DNA of 64,000 bases from assembly GCF_016861975.1 (NCBI RefSeq), contig NZ_BOMB01000010.1, positions 124,001 to 188,000 on the forward strand. Reading direction: 5' to 3'. Numbering within the stretch: the stretch's first letter is position 1; each line of letters starts with the position of its first letter. Position numbers and translations under genes: made by a program. Positions 57,237-64,000 of this stretch are shown piece after piece. Under the pieces are notes generated by a model, which was given only the letters and a program-made list of their open reading frames with translations, was not told the DNA's origin and made no database searches. Origin of the DNA: Actinocatenispora rupis. GTDB taxonomy: Bacteria > Actinomycetota > Actinomycetes > Mycobacteriales > Micromonosporaceae.

Positions 57237-57692
57237 ATGGCCAGCGGATCGCACGGTTTCCGGGTCGTACGGTGGACGGGACGACGCAGGGCGACACCGG
57301 TCGGGATCAACCTCGCGTTGGGTGCGGCGATCGTCGTCGCCGCGGCGCTCGTGGCTGGGCTGCTGCCAGCCGACCGTACCGACGCGCGGCTCACGGTGGT
57401 GGCGCTGGGTGTCGCGGTGTTCGCCGCGGTCGGCGTGGACGTGCCGGCGGTCGCGGCCGCGGTGGCGTTCGCCGCGCTGGTGGTGAACGGTTTCCTCGTC
57501 GACCGGATGGGGGAGCTGGGCTGGCACGGCCGCGCCGACCTGGCCCGCCTCGCCGTACTGGTCGCCGCCGGGGTGGCCGGGTTCGTGGCCGGTGCGGCGC
57601 TGCGGTTGGGCCGGCGGCGACGCGGCGGTACCGGGGACGGGCCGGTCAGGCGGCGCGCGTCGGCTCCGCGTCCGCCGTACGCAGGTTCGTGA
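57237..57692 (+). CDS. Small membrane protein, unknown function
   Basis: 151 residues with four hydrophobic segments (VGINLALGAAIVVAAALVAGLL; LTVVALGVAVFAAVGV; AAAVAFAALVVNGFLV; LAVLVAAGVAGFVAGAALRL) and a basic tail. ATG at 57237 follows GAGGACGGG. It resembles sensor-type four-helix modules of the DUF4118 kind, without any kinase part. The last 47 nt overlap the convergent monooxygenase gene. Confidence 0.7.
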   Translation: MASGSHGFRVVRWTGRRRATPVGINLALGAAIVVAAALVAGLLPADRTDARLTVVALGVAVFAAVGVDVPAVAAAVAFAALVVNGFLVDRMGELGWHGRADLARLAVLVAAGVAGFVAGAALRLGRRRRGGTGDGPVRRRASAPRPPYAGS

Positions 57693-58848
57693 TCAGGGCG
57701 GTGGACTTGCCGGCGAGCGTGGCCGCCACGTACCGGTCGACGAGCGGGAGACGCGCCAGCCGCAGCACCGCGCGCCGGATCCGTACCTGCCGGGTCGTCG
57801 ACGGGACGAACCAGCGGGCGCCGCGCCGTGCCGTCCGCTGCCGGTCCGTCGCCAGCGGCCGCAGGTCCCGCTCGTACCCGCGCAGCGCGGCGTCCACCGT
57901 GCCGGCGCCCGCGAGGTGCCGCGCCAGCACGTACGCCCCGGTGATGCCGAGCGACGCGCCCTGCCCGGCGAGCAGCGACACCGCGTACGCCGCGTCGCCG
58001 AGCAGCGCGACCCGTCCGCGGTGCCAGGCCGGCACCTCGATCTGCGCGACCTGGTCGTAGTACACCTGGTCGGGCGGCGGGCAGGCGGCCAGCGCGCGCG
58101 GCACCAGCCACCCCAGCCCCGCGTACTCCCGGCGGACGGCGGCGCGCGGGTCGGCCGGCAGCGCCCGATCCGCGCTGCGGTGCACGCCGAAGACGGCGAC
58201 GCGGTCGCCGTCCAGCCCGTAGAAGCCCATCTGCCGGTCGACCGTGTCGGTGAGGCAGAAGCGGTCGGCGATCTCGGCGCGCGCCGCGGCGTCGGCGAAC
58301 ACGTACGCCGAGGTGTGGTAGCCGAGGTGGCGCACGAACCGCTCCTCCGGCCCGAACACCAGCCGCCGTACGGTCGAGTGGATGCCGTCCGCGCCGACGA
58401 GCAGGTCGGCGTCGAGCGTGTCGCCGTCGGTGAGCGTCACGGTGATCCCGTCCGGCCGCTCGGCGACCGCGGCGGGGCCGGTGCCGTACCGCAGGTCGAT
58501 CCGGCTCGACAGGCCCTCGCGCAACGCGGTCTCCAGGTCGGGCCGCATGACGCTGACCAGCCGCCCGCCGACCGCCGACGCGAACCGGTCGAACCGCAGC
58601 CCGCCGCGCCGCCGCCCCACCTCGTCCCGGTACGTCAGCTCGGTGACCCGGTGCCCCAGCTCCCGGATCCGCGGCAGCACGCCCATCGCCTCGGCCGCGT
58701 CGTACCCGGGGCCGAAGAAGTCGATCATGTATCCCTGGGTGCGCGGGCCGGGCGCCCGTTCCAGCACCGTGACGCCGATGCCGTGCCGGTCCAGGCACCG
58801 CGCCAGCGCCAGACCGGCGATCCCGGCCCCGCCCACGACGACCCTCAT
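57646..58848 (-). CDS. FAD-dependent monooxygenase (PHBH/TetX type)
   Basis: 400 residues: VVVGGAGIAGLALARCLDRHGI (FAD dinucleotide site), LLVGADGIHSTVRRLVFG (DG motif) and VALLGDAAYAVSLLAGQGASLGITGAYVLARHL (GD motif). Such enzymes hydroxylate aromatic compounds or antibiotics. ATG has GGGGAGG upstream and overlaps the stop of the TetR gene by 4 nt, so regulator and enzyme are co-transcribed. Confidence 0.93.
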   Translation of the reverse strand: MRVVVGGAGIAGLALARCLDRHGIGVTVLERAPGPRTQGYMIDFFGPGYDAAEAMGVLPRIRELGHRVTELTYRDEVGRRRGGLRFDRFASAVGGRLVSVMRPDLETALREGLSSRIDLRYGTGPAAVAERPDGITVTLTDGDTLDADLLVGADGIHSTVRRLVFGPEERFVRHLGYHTSAYVFADAAARAEIADRFCLTDTVDRQMGFYGLDGDRVAVFGVHRSADRALPADPRAAVRREYAGLGWLVPRALAACPPPDQVYYDQVAQIEVPAWHRGRVALLGDAAYAVSLLAGQGASLGITGAYVLARHLAGAGTVDAALRGYERDLRPLATDRQRTARRGARWFVPSTTRQVRIRRAVLRLARLPLVDRYVAATLAGKSTALITNLRTADAEPTRAA

Positions 58849-59441
58849 GACCTCCCCTTCCCGGTACGCCGGCGCGCGTCGCCGGTGACCAGCCTGCTCA
58901 GTACCGTCGCCGCCTCGTCCGGGGTCGGGCCGGGGACGAGCGGCCGGTGCAGCATCACGCCGTCGACGGTGGCGGCCAGCAGCGCCGCCGTCGCCTCGGG
59001 CGCCGCCACGCGCAGCGCCGCCAACCGGTCGGCCAGCAGCCGCCGGAAGCTGGTGACGAGCTCGCCCAGGTCGGCGCGCAGCGCCTCGTCGCGGGTCGCC
59101 GCCAGGTACGTCTCGGCGAACAGCAACGAGGTCGGATCCGTTCCGTCGTACGGTTCCAGCCCGGACACCAGCAGCGCGACCAGCTCGTCGGCCGTGCCGG
59201 CGGCCGCGAGGGCGGGCCCGAACCGGTCGAGCACGCCGCGCACCGCCGCCAGCGCCGCCTCCCGCAACAACGCCGGTACGGAGCCGAAGTGGTAGTGCAC
59301 GACCCCCGCCGCCACGCCCGCCCGCTCGGCCAGCACCCGGGTACTCACCGCCGTCCAGCCGCGCTCGGCGATCAGCGCCGCCGCCGTGTCCAACAGCCGT
59401 TGCCGTACTTCGCGGCCACGGTCCGCGGTGGTCGGTGCCAT
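58845..59441 (-). CDS. TetR-family regulator of monooxygenase
   Basis: About 198 residues: RQRLLDTAAALIAERGWTAVSTRVLAERAGVAAGVVHYHFGSVPALL is the helix-turn-helix, C-terminal ligand domain follows. ATG at 59441 is preferred (GGAGG 6 nt upstream) to the ATG 6 nt earlier. It presumably represses the operon and is induced by the enzyme's substrate. Confidence 0.93.
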   Translation of the reverse strand: MAPTTADRGREVRQRLLDTAAALIAERGWTAVSTRVLAERAGVAAGVVHYHFGSVPALLREAALAAVRGVLDRFGPALAAAGTADELVALLVSGLEPYDGTDPTSLLFAETYLAATRDEALRADLGELVTSFRRLLADRLAALRVAAPEATAALLAATVDGVMLHRPLVPGPTPDEAATVLSRLVTGDARRRTGKGRS

Positions 59442-59598
59442 CCCCATCCTCCGGGTCGATCGTACAGGTCATTCGACTTGGGCGAACGTCCAGACGGTAG
59501 CACGACCGGGGCCACGCCGCACCCGTACCGGCTTGTCGGCGGGTGACGCTGGTGGTTCTGGGGCCGCGTCGGCGACTCCCGCGGTCAGCGGTGCGGTG

Positions 59599-60225
59599 TC
59601 AACGGGCAGACCGCGGCGGCTCATCCGTGCTCGAAGCCGGCCGCTGCGGATCCGCAGTGTCCGAAGTGGACGGTGGCAGGTCCGCGGTGTCCGGAGTGGA
59701 CGGCGGCGGGTCGGTGGTGCCTGAGGTGGAGGGTGATTCGTCGAGGGCGTCCGGAGTGGACGGTCGTGTGTGCGGAGTGGACGGTGATGCGTCGGGGGTG
59801 TGCGGCGGGGACGGTGGTGATGGGGCGGTGGTGCGGGAACGGTGACGGGGTGGCAGATGCCGGGTGAGGGCGAGGAGGGCGGCGACGGCCCAGACGGCCG
59901 CGACCGTGCCGGCGAGTCCGACGGGATAGTCCAGCGGCAGCGCCGACGGGTTGGTCGCCCGCCGTCCGAACCCCAGCAGGTACGGCAGCGCGTACAGGAC
60001 GAGGACGGCGGTGACGACCAGCGCGCCGGTCCAGATCCGGCCGAGTCCGCGCAGCAGCCGGCCGGTGACCAGGACGGCGGGTGCGACGACCAGGTCGTGC
60101 CCGAGCAGTACGGCGACCGCGAAGACCAGGTACCACAAGGGATCGACGTCGGCGACGAGGCGTACCGCGCCGTAGCCGAGGGCGGCGAGACCGGCGGCGA
60201 CGAGACCGACGCGTACCGCGGTCAT
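59599..60225 (-). CDS. Membrane protein with Pro/Ser/Thr-rich repeat tail
   Basis: 208 residues. Four helices in the first ~125 (VGLVAAGLAALGYGAVRLVA, WYLVFAVAVLLGHDLVVAPAVLV, WTGALVVTAVLVLYALPYLLG, LAGTVAAVWAVAALLAL), then an ~80-residue tail made of degenerate (P)STPDTADLPP-like repeats that may be a flexible or surface-exposed stalk. Last gene of the coupled operon; ATG overlaps the molybdoenzyme stop. Function unknown; location suggests a partner of the molybdoenzyme. Confidence 0.85.
   Translation of the reverse strand: MTAVRVGLVAAGLAALGYGAVRLVADVDPLWYLVFAVAVLLGHDLVVAPAVLVTGRLLRGLGRIWTGALVVTAVLVLYALPYLLGFGRRATNPSALPLDYPVGLAGTVAAVWAVAALLALTRHLPPRHRSRTTAPSPPSPPHTPDASPSTPHTRPSTPDALDESPSTSGTTDPPPSTPDTADLPPSTSDTADPQRPASSTDEPPRSAR
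59640..59830 (-). repeat. ~30-36-bp coding repeats in membrane protein tail
   Basis: Degenerate units built on TCCGGAGTGGACGG (plus-strand reading) recur five or six times and encode STPDTxD-type motifs on the minus strand. Confidence 0.65.
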
Positions 60226-61490
60226 GGCAGGACCTCCAGGCGGGTGACCCACTTCGTCTGCATGACGCCGGGGAGGTTGGGTGCGATGAGCCGGCACGGG
60301 TACCCGTGGTCGAGGTCGAGTTCGGCGCCGTCGAGCCGCATTGCCAGCAGGGACAACGGATCCCGGCAGGCCGCGGCGGGCAGGGTCGACGCGCGGTAGA
60401 GTCCGCCGCGCTGCACCGACTCGACCCGCAGCCGCGATCCGGGCGGGGCACCGACCAGCGCCATCAGGTCCCGGACGCGGACGCCGGTCCACCGGGCGCT
60501 GGCGCTCCAGCCCTCGACGCACGCGATCGGGAGTACCGCGCTGTGGTGGGGGAGTGCGGTGAGATCGGCGAGGGACAGCTCGCGGCTCCGCGGCCCCACC
60601 ACCCGCAGCCGGTACTCCGCGCCCGCGCGCGAGACGCCCGCCTCGGTCGCGGACTTGTTGACGGGCAGGCCCTGCGGGCCGATGCCGGGCCGGCGCGGGG
60701 CGAGCACGTCGAGCCGGGACAGCGGCCGTACGGTCTGGCCGACGGTGGTCAGCGTGACGACGCCGATCGCGGCGCCGACCGTGGCGAGGAACGCGCGCCG
60801 CCCACCCGACGGTACTGGCCGGCGCAGCGCGCGGGCCACCACCGGCGCCTTGAGTCCACTGTGGACCAGCAGGGCGCCGGCCGCGACCCACGCCGTCCAG
60901 TGGTGCGCCACCGTGAAGAAGAACGGCATCGGCGCGTACCAGCGGGCGATGTTCAGCCCGCCGGACACGACCTCGGTGAGCGCCGAGGCCACGAGTACGG
61001 TGACGCTGAGCCGGCTCAGCAGGTGCCCGAGGTCGCGGACCGGCGGGCGCTCGAACAGCTTCGGGTACACCGTCCACAGTTTGGCCAGCAGCAACGGAAC
61101 CAGCGCGATCCCGGTCGCCACGTGCAGCCCCTGGGTGACCCGGTAGAGCTGCACCGGCCGCGACGGCCACCCGAACCAACCGGGCGGGTGCTGCACCAGG
61201 TGGCTCAGGATCCCGGTGCCGAAACAGATCCCGAACCCGACGCCCAGCGCGATCCCCAGCGTCGCCGCCACCCGCTCGGTACGCACCGGCGACGCCGCGG
61301 CATCGTCCACGATGGACAGTGCGGCGCGCCCGCCTCGTACCACGGGTGCCGGAACCCGTCGCGCGGCCAGCTCCGCGGCCCGCCGCCGTCCGGCCACCGC
61401 CCGCCGGACCGCGGCGCCGGTCGACCTCGCCGCGGCACGCAGCCGGTGACGGTCGGCCCGCGGCCGGCACGGTGCGCGGCGGCGGGTCAT
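60222..61490 (-). CDS. Five-helix membrane molybdopterin oxidoreductase with internal Tat motif
   Basis: 422 residues. After a basic N-terminus come four helices (about 74-97, 117-140, 158-181, 190-212) with His123, His196/197 and His210 positioned like cytochrome b ligands. Then GGRRAFLATVG (Arg231-Arg232) opens a fifth helix: a twin-arginine motif inside the protein. The C-terminal ~160 residues are a sulfite-oxidase/MsrP-type molybdopterin domain with the Mo-ligand Cys324 in PIACVEGWS and the end LIAPNLPGVMQTKWVTRLEV. The layout predicts Sec insertion of helices 1-4 and Tat export of the cofactor-loaded domain, as described for a related five-helix actinomycete family. Coupled at both ends by 4-nt overlaps. 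Confidence 0.9.
   Translation of the reverse strand: MTRRRAPCRPRADRHRLRAAARSTGAAVRRAVAGRRRAAELAARRVPAPVVRGGRAALSIVDDAAASPVRTERVAATLGIALGVGFGICFGTGILSHLVQHPPGWFGWPSRPVQLYRVTQGLHVATGIALVPLLLAKLWTVYPKLFERPPVRDLGHLLSRLSVTVLVASALTEVVSGGLNIARWYAPMPFFFTVAHHWTAWVAAGALLVHSGLKAPVVARALRRPVPSGGRRAFLATVGAAIGVVTLTTVGQTVRPLSRLDVLAPRRPGIGPQGLPVNKSATEAGVSRAGAEYRLRVVGPRSRELSLADLTALPHHSAVLPIACVEGWSASARWTGVRVRDLMALVGAPPGSRLRVESVQRGGLYRASTLPAAACRDPLSLLAMRLDGAELDLDHGYPCRLIAPNLPGVMQTKWVTRLEVLP
60853..60867. repeat. TCCA-N3-TGGA palindrome (copy 4 of 7)
   Basis: AGTCCACTGTGGACC inside the molybdoenzyme gene. Confidence 0.55.
61304..61318. repeat. TCCA-N3-TGGA palindrome (copy 5 of 7)
   Basis: CGTCCACGATGGACA inside the molybdoenzyme gene. 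Confidence 0.5.
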
Positions 61491-62182
61491 CGCGGTGCCA
61501 CCGTGGCGAACCAGCGGCCCGCCGCCGACCACCGGTCGAGTACGCGGAGGGCGGTGGCGTCGGCGATCCGCGGCAGGTCCGTGACCGACACGTACGCCCA
61601 GGGGAAGGGGTGGCTGTGCCGCCCGCCGTGCCGGAGCCGCAGCGTGCGGCGGGCGGTGGCGGTGCCGGGCGCGCCGACCTCGACGAGGATCGTGCCGGTC
61701 GGTGCGACGAGCCGGCGGCACCGGTCGAGCAAGCGGTACGGGTCGCCGCCGATGCCGATGTTGCCGTCGGCCAACAGTACGTGTCGCCAGCGGCCGGTGC
61801 CGGGCAGCCGGGCGTACACGGAGCGGTGCAGGGCGTCGGCGCCGCGCGCGCGGGCGAGGCGGACCGCGGTGGCGCAGGTGTCGATACCGAGCGCGGGGGT
61901 ACCGGTGGCGGCGACGGCGGCGGTGAGCCGGCCGGGGCCGCAGCCGACGTCCAGGGTGGCGCCGGCGCACCGCTCCAGCAGCGTACGGTCCGCGGCGCCG
62001 GGCCCGGCCGTCCAGGCCTCGATGTCCACAGTGGACCATCGGTGGCCGGCACCGACCGCCAGCTCGGCGCGCCCGCCGGCGGCGGTGACGGCGAGAGCCG
62101 CGGCGTACAGGTCGGTGGGGGTGTCGGGCGGGGACGGGTCACCGGCCGGTCGAGCCGCCTCCGCGGTGATCGTGGACGTCAT
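61487..62182 (-). CDS. Class I SAM-dependent methyltransferase
   Basis: 231 residues: CAGATLDVGCGPGRLTAAVAATGTPALGIDTC (SAM site), ALHRSVYARLPGTGRWRHVLLADGNIGIGGDPYRLL, and HPFPWAYVSVTDLPRIA. The GNIGIGGDP segment is characteristic of a methyltransferase group found next to GT2 and DUF2064 genes. ATG overlaps the preceding stop, its stop overlaps the molybdoenzyme start. Substrate unknown. Confidence 0.9.
   Translation of the reverse strand: MTSTITAEAARPAGDPSPPDTPTDLYAAALAVTAAGGRAELAVGAGHRWSTVDIEAWTAGPGAADRTLLERCAGATLDVGCGPGRLTAAVAATGTPALGIDTCATAVRLARARGADALHRSVYARLPGTGRWRHVLLADGNIGIGGDPYRLLDRCRRLVAPTGTILVEVGAPGTATARRTLRLRHGGRHSHPFPWAYVSVTDLPRIADATALRVLDRWSAAGRWFATVAPR
62023..62037. repeat. 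TCCA-N3-TGGA palindrome (copy 6 of 7)
   Basis: TGTCCACAGTGGACC inside the methyltransferase gene. Confidence 0.55.
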
Positions 62183-62835
62183 GCGACGACCTCCGCGGGC
62201 ACGCCGAGTTCGGCCGTGACGGCGGCGGCGAACCTGCTGCCCGCGCGGGATCCGAGCGCGGCGGCCACCGTACGGGCGTCGGCGGCGGTGTCGACGTCGC
62301 GCAGCACCGGCAGGTCGGACACCCGGAGTCCGGTGCGCCGCAACGCGTCCGCGGTACGCGCGCCGGTCCGGTCGGTGGACATCGGTACGCCGCGCAGCGC
62401 CGCGCCGTACGCGGGGTCGCGGAGCCCGAGCGCCCACCACCCGCCGTCCTCCGCGGCACCGAGTACGGCATCCACTGTGGACAGTCGGTCGATCGCGGCG
62501 GTGAGCAGGCCCGGGTCCACCTGCGGCGTGTCCATCCCGATCAGCAGGCTGGCCGTACCCGGCCGGGCGCTGTCCGCGTACGCGTGGGCCAGCCGGTCGG
62601 CGAGCCCGGTGCCGCGCTGCGGCAGTACGGTGACGCCGGGCGGGACGGGGACTCCGGCGCCGTCGAGTACCAGGACGCGGCGCGCGGCCGGGGTGGCGGC
62701 GACGGCGTCGAGCGTGTCGGCCAGCGCGGCGGCGGCGATCCGGGCCGCCTGCTCCGGCGTGGCCGGCGGGCACAGCCGCGTCTTCACCCGCCCCGGCACC
62801 GGCGCCTTCGCGACCACCAGCAGCTGTGTCCTCAT
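62179..62835 (-). CDS. DUF2064 (TIGR04282-like) glycosyl/nucleotidyl transferase
   Basis: 218 residues: QLLVVAKAPVPGRVKTRLCPP is the hallmark start, then GTGLADRLAHAY, SLLIGMDTPQVDP and AVLGAAEDGGWWALGLRDP. The fold is GT-A/nucleotidyltransferase-like, with GMDTP as the metal/nucleotide site. Reaction unknown. ATG overlaps the GT2 stop. Confidence 0.92.
   Translation of the reverse strand: MRTQLLVVAKAPVPGRVKTRLCPPATPEQAARIAAAALADTLDAVAATPAARRVLVLDGAGVPVPPGVTVLPQRGTGLADRLAHAYADSARPGTASLLIGMDTPQVDPGLLTAAIDRLSTVDAVLGAAEDGGWWALGLRDPAYGAALRGVPMSTDRTGARTADALRRTGLRVSDLPVLRDVDTAADARTVAAALGSRAGSRFAAAVTAELGVPAEVVA
62469..62483. repeat. TCCA-N3-TGGA palindrome (copy 7 of 7)
   Basis: CATCCACTGTGGACA inside the DUF2064 gene. 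The remaining copy is at 12879-12893 (TGTCCATTGTGGACA) inside the exported glycosidase gene. Confidence 0.5.
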
Positions 62836-63497
62836 TGGACGGTCTCCGTCCGCAGCACGCGACCCATGTCCCGTACGGCACGGGCGGTCCCGCGCACGGT
62901 GCCGGTGACCTTCGACCGGGTGCCGGCCGCGCGCGGGCCGTACCGGACGTCGACCTCGTGCACCCGCCACCCCGCGGATGCCGCCCGCAGCACCATTTCC
63001 AGCGGGTACCCGAAGCGGCGGTCGGTCAGGTCGAGCCCGAGCAGCGCCGTACGCCGGGCGGCGCGCATCGGACCCAGGTCGTGCAGCGGCACCCCGGACC
63101 GCCGGCGCAGGACCGCGGCCAGGAACGCGTTGGCGCAGCGGGCATGCACCGGCCACGCCCCGCGTACGGTGCGGCGCCGCCGCCCGAGTACGAGGTCGGC
63201 CGCACCGGTGCGGACGGGGTCGGCGACGCGGTCGAGTTCGGCGGGGTCGAGCGAGCCGTCGGCGTCGGCGAAACAGACGATGTCGGCGGACGCGGCGCGC
63301 AGCCCGGCGTGCGCGGCGGCGCCGAACCCGCGCTGCGGCACGTCCACCACCGTCGCACCGTACGCGCGGGCCACGTCGGCGGAGCCGTCCGTCGAGCCGT
63401 TGTCGGCGACGATCGCCCGGTACCCGGGAGGGATCCGGGACAGTACCCAGGGCAGTGCGGCGGCCTCGTCGAGACAGGGCAGGATCACGTCGGTCAT
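62832..63497 (-). CDS. Family 2 glycosyltransferase
   Basis: 221 residues: DVILPCLDEAAALPWVLSRIPPGYRAIVADNGSTDGSADVA, CFADADGSLDPAEL (DxD metal site in ADADG), and HDLGPMRAARRTALLGLDLTDRRFGYPLEMVLRAA, which resembles polyprenyl-phosphate glycosyltransferases of the DPM1/UgtP-like kind but without membrane helices. First gene of the five-gene operon; leaderless start predicted. Confidence 0.94.
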   Translation of the reverse strand: MTDVILPCLDEAAALPWVLSRIPPGYRAIVADNGSTDGSADVARAYGATVVDVPQRGFGAAAHAGLRAASADIVCFADADGSLDPAELDRVADPVRTGAADLVLGRRRRTVRGAWPVHARCANAFLAAVLRRRSGVPLHDLGPMRAARRTALLGLDLTDRRFGYPLEMVLRAASAGWRVHEVDVRYGPRAAGTRSKVTGTVRGTARAVRDMGRVLRTETVQ

Positions 63498-63503
63498 GGC
63501 CGG

Positions 63504-63509
63504 AACCTA
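63504..63509 (-). promoter_or_regulatory. -10 box of leaderless GT2 operon
   Basis: Minus strand TAGGTT, 6 nt, ATG at 63497. Confidence 0.6.
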
Positions 63510-63530
63510 GCCGTACCAACCCATCCACGA

Positions 63531-63825
63531 CTCTTACGAACCGCGAACGCCGCGCCGCGGACGCTCCAGCGACCACCGATCGCGAACGTCGCTCGCATCC
63601 CTCGCGGCCGTGAACGTCCCGCAAACCTTACGAACCACGAACACCGCACCGCTGACGCTCCAGCGACCACCCGCCGCGCCGGTCGCGAACGTCGCTCGCA
63701 TCTCTGCCGGACGGCGAACATCACGATCCACGAACGTCCGCCACGGCGCGCCCGGCGAAACGGCCGGCCGCATCCCCGACGTACCGCGAAGCGGCGCATC
63801 TCTTACGAACCGCGAACGTCCCGGC
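63531..63825. repeat. Imperfect ~93-bp tandem duplication plus partial third copy
   Basis: CTTACGAACCGCGAACG begins at about 63532 and again, with changes, at 63625. Both units contain GACGCTCCAGCGACCACC and TCGCGAACGTCGCTCGCATC. The opening motif CTCTTACGAACCGCGAACG returns at about 63801. Confidence 0.75.
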
Positions 63826-63856
63826 GGACCGGCGGTGCCGGCGGCGTTGCGGCGGC

Positions 63857-63862
63857 TAGGGT
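63857..63862 (+). promoter_or_regulatory. -10 box of leaderless terminal gene
   Basis: TAGGGT, 7 nt, ATG at 63870. Confidence 0.65.
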
Positions 63863-63869
63863 CGGCGGC

Positions 63870-64000
63870 ATGACCGGCACCCTGCCCGCCGTGCGGGACG
63901 AGACGGCGGTACGGCGGCGGCGGATCACCGCGCCCGGTGCCGTACTCGCCGCGGGCGTGGTGCTCGTGGCGGCGAGCCGGATCGCGGGCGCGTGGGTGAA
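63870..64000 (+). CDS. N-terminus of a membrane protein (cut by window end)
   Basis: 43 codons: a charged start (MTGTLPAVRDETAVRRRR) and the beginning of a hydrophobic helix (PGAVLAAGVVLVAASRIAG). Divergent from the GT2 operon across a shared region; possibly a functionally linked polytopic glycosyltransferase, but this cannot be judged from the visible part. Confidence 0.75.
   Translation, partial: MTGTLPAVRDETAVRRRRITAPGAVLAAGVVLVAASRIAGAWV

Larger units (their letters stand above)
63498..63869. other. Gene-free divergent region with long repeats
   Basis: Between divergent GT2 and membrane protein genes. It holds both leaderless promoters at its edges and a ~93-bp imperfect duplication (separate entry). 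Confidence 0.7.

Noticed and set aside
59465-59483. TetR operator upstream of the monooxygenase regulator
   Set aside because: The TCGAATGACCTGTACGA stretch matches only in its outer three bases, too weak to call.

Overview
This window is very GC-rich chromosomal DNA of a filamentous-type actinomycete. Supporting signs are heavy use of GTG starts, translationally coupled genes with 4-nt overlaps, many probably leaderless genes with a TANNNT -10 box 6-7 nt before the start codon, DUF574-type and LCMT-type methyltransferases, ECF41/SigJ sigma factors and a one-polypeptide acyl-CoA carboxylase. Micromonosporaceae (for example Actinocatenispora-like) is my best guess, but no rRNA or marker gene here proves it. 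The tetranucleotide GTAC is strikingly frequent.

Layout. 1-17 kb: a minus-strand carbohydrate catabolic locus. From its promoter at about 15 kb it runs: GH36 alpha-galactosidase-like enzyme, Tat-exported clan GH-A glycosidase with a C-terminal binding domain, ManD-type sugar acid dehydratase, ABC sugar importer (lipoprotein, two permeases), a 1302-residue lyase-like toroid enzyme with FN3-like tail, uronate dehydrogenase, and an SDR. A LacI regulator sits upstream, and perfect and imperfect copies of a GACAACGTTGTC operator overlap the promoter and lie inside the first gene. The set suggests uptake and intracellular breakdown of a galactose- and uronic-acid-containing oligosaccharide. 17.1-18.0 kb: a complete 889-bp IS5-type element (TTA target duplication) inserted into an array of short degenerate repeats. 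18.4-24.1 kb: GT-C-type membrane protein, MarR/hydrolase divergent pair with two operator palindromes, a second hydrolase, and a TetR/SDR divergent pair. 24.4 kb: tRNA-Leu(GAG).

24.7-30.8 kb: a LigD-like phosphoesterase fused to a ligase domain that has lost its catalytic lysine, a VOC-PhzF fusion, a DUF574 methyltransferase, and an ECF41 sigma/epimerase/DUF3995 operon with an exact TGTCACA-N16-CGTC promoter. 30.8-34.5 kb: a four-gene operon (BadF-type sugar kinase, ceramidase-like hydrolase, SIS protein, GntR/UTRA regulator) whose promoter contains a dre-like palindrome; this is my main candidate for an under-described amino-sugar pathway. 34.6-42 kb: DinB-like protein, RmlD-like reductase, an ABC exporter with its own MarR-type repressor and operator, an ABC exporter relic, a PH-domain protein, an acetyltransferase, a membrane protein and a FhuF-like Fe-S protein.

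42-47.6 kb: the giant carboxylase. 47.7-59.5 kb: ArsR/membrane pair, 20-bp minisatellite, MMPL transporter, SDR/MerR/aldo-keto reductase group with a classical 19-bp-spacer MerR promoter, MarR/LCMT methyltransferase pair, a second ECF41-like sigma with an NTF2-like neighbour, acetyltransferase, and a TetR/FAD monooxygenase pair. 59.6-63.5 kb: a tightly coupled five-gene minus-strand operon (GT2, DUF2064 transferase, methyltransferase, a five-helix membrane molybdoenzyme with an internal Tat motif, membrane protein). 63.87 kb: the start of a divergent membrane protein gene cut by the window end.
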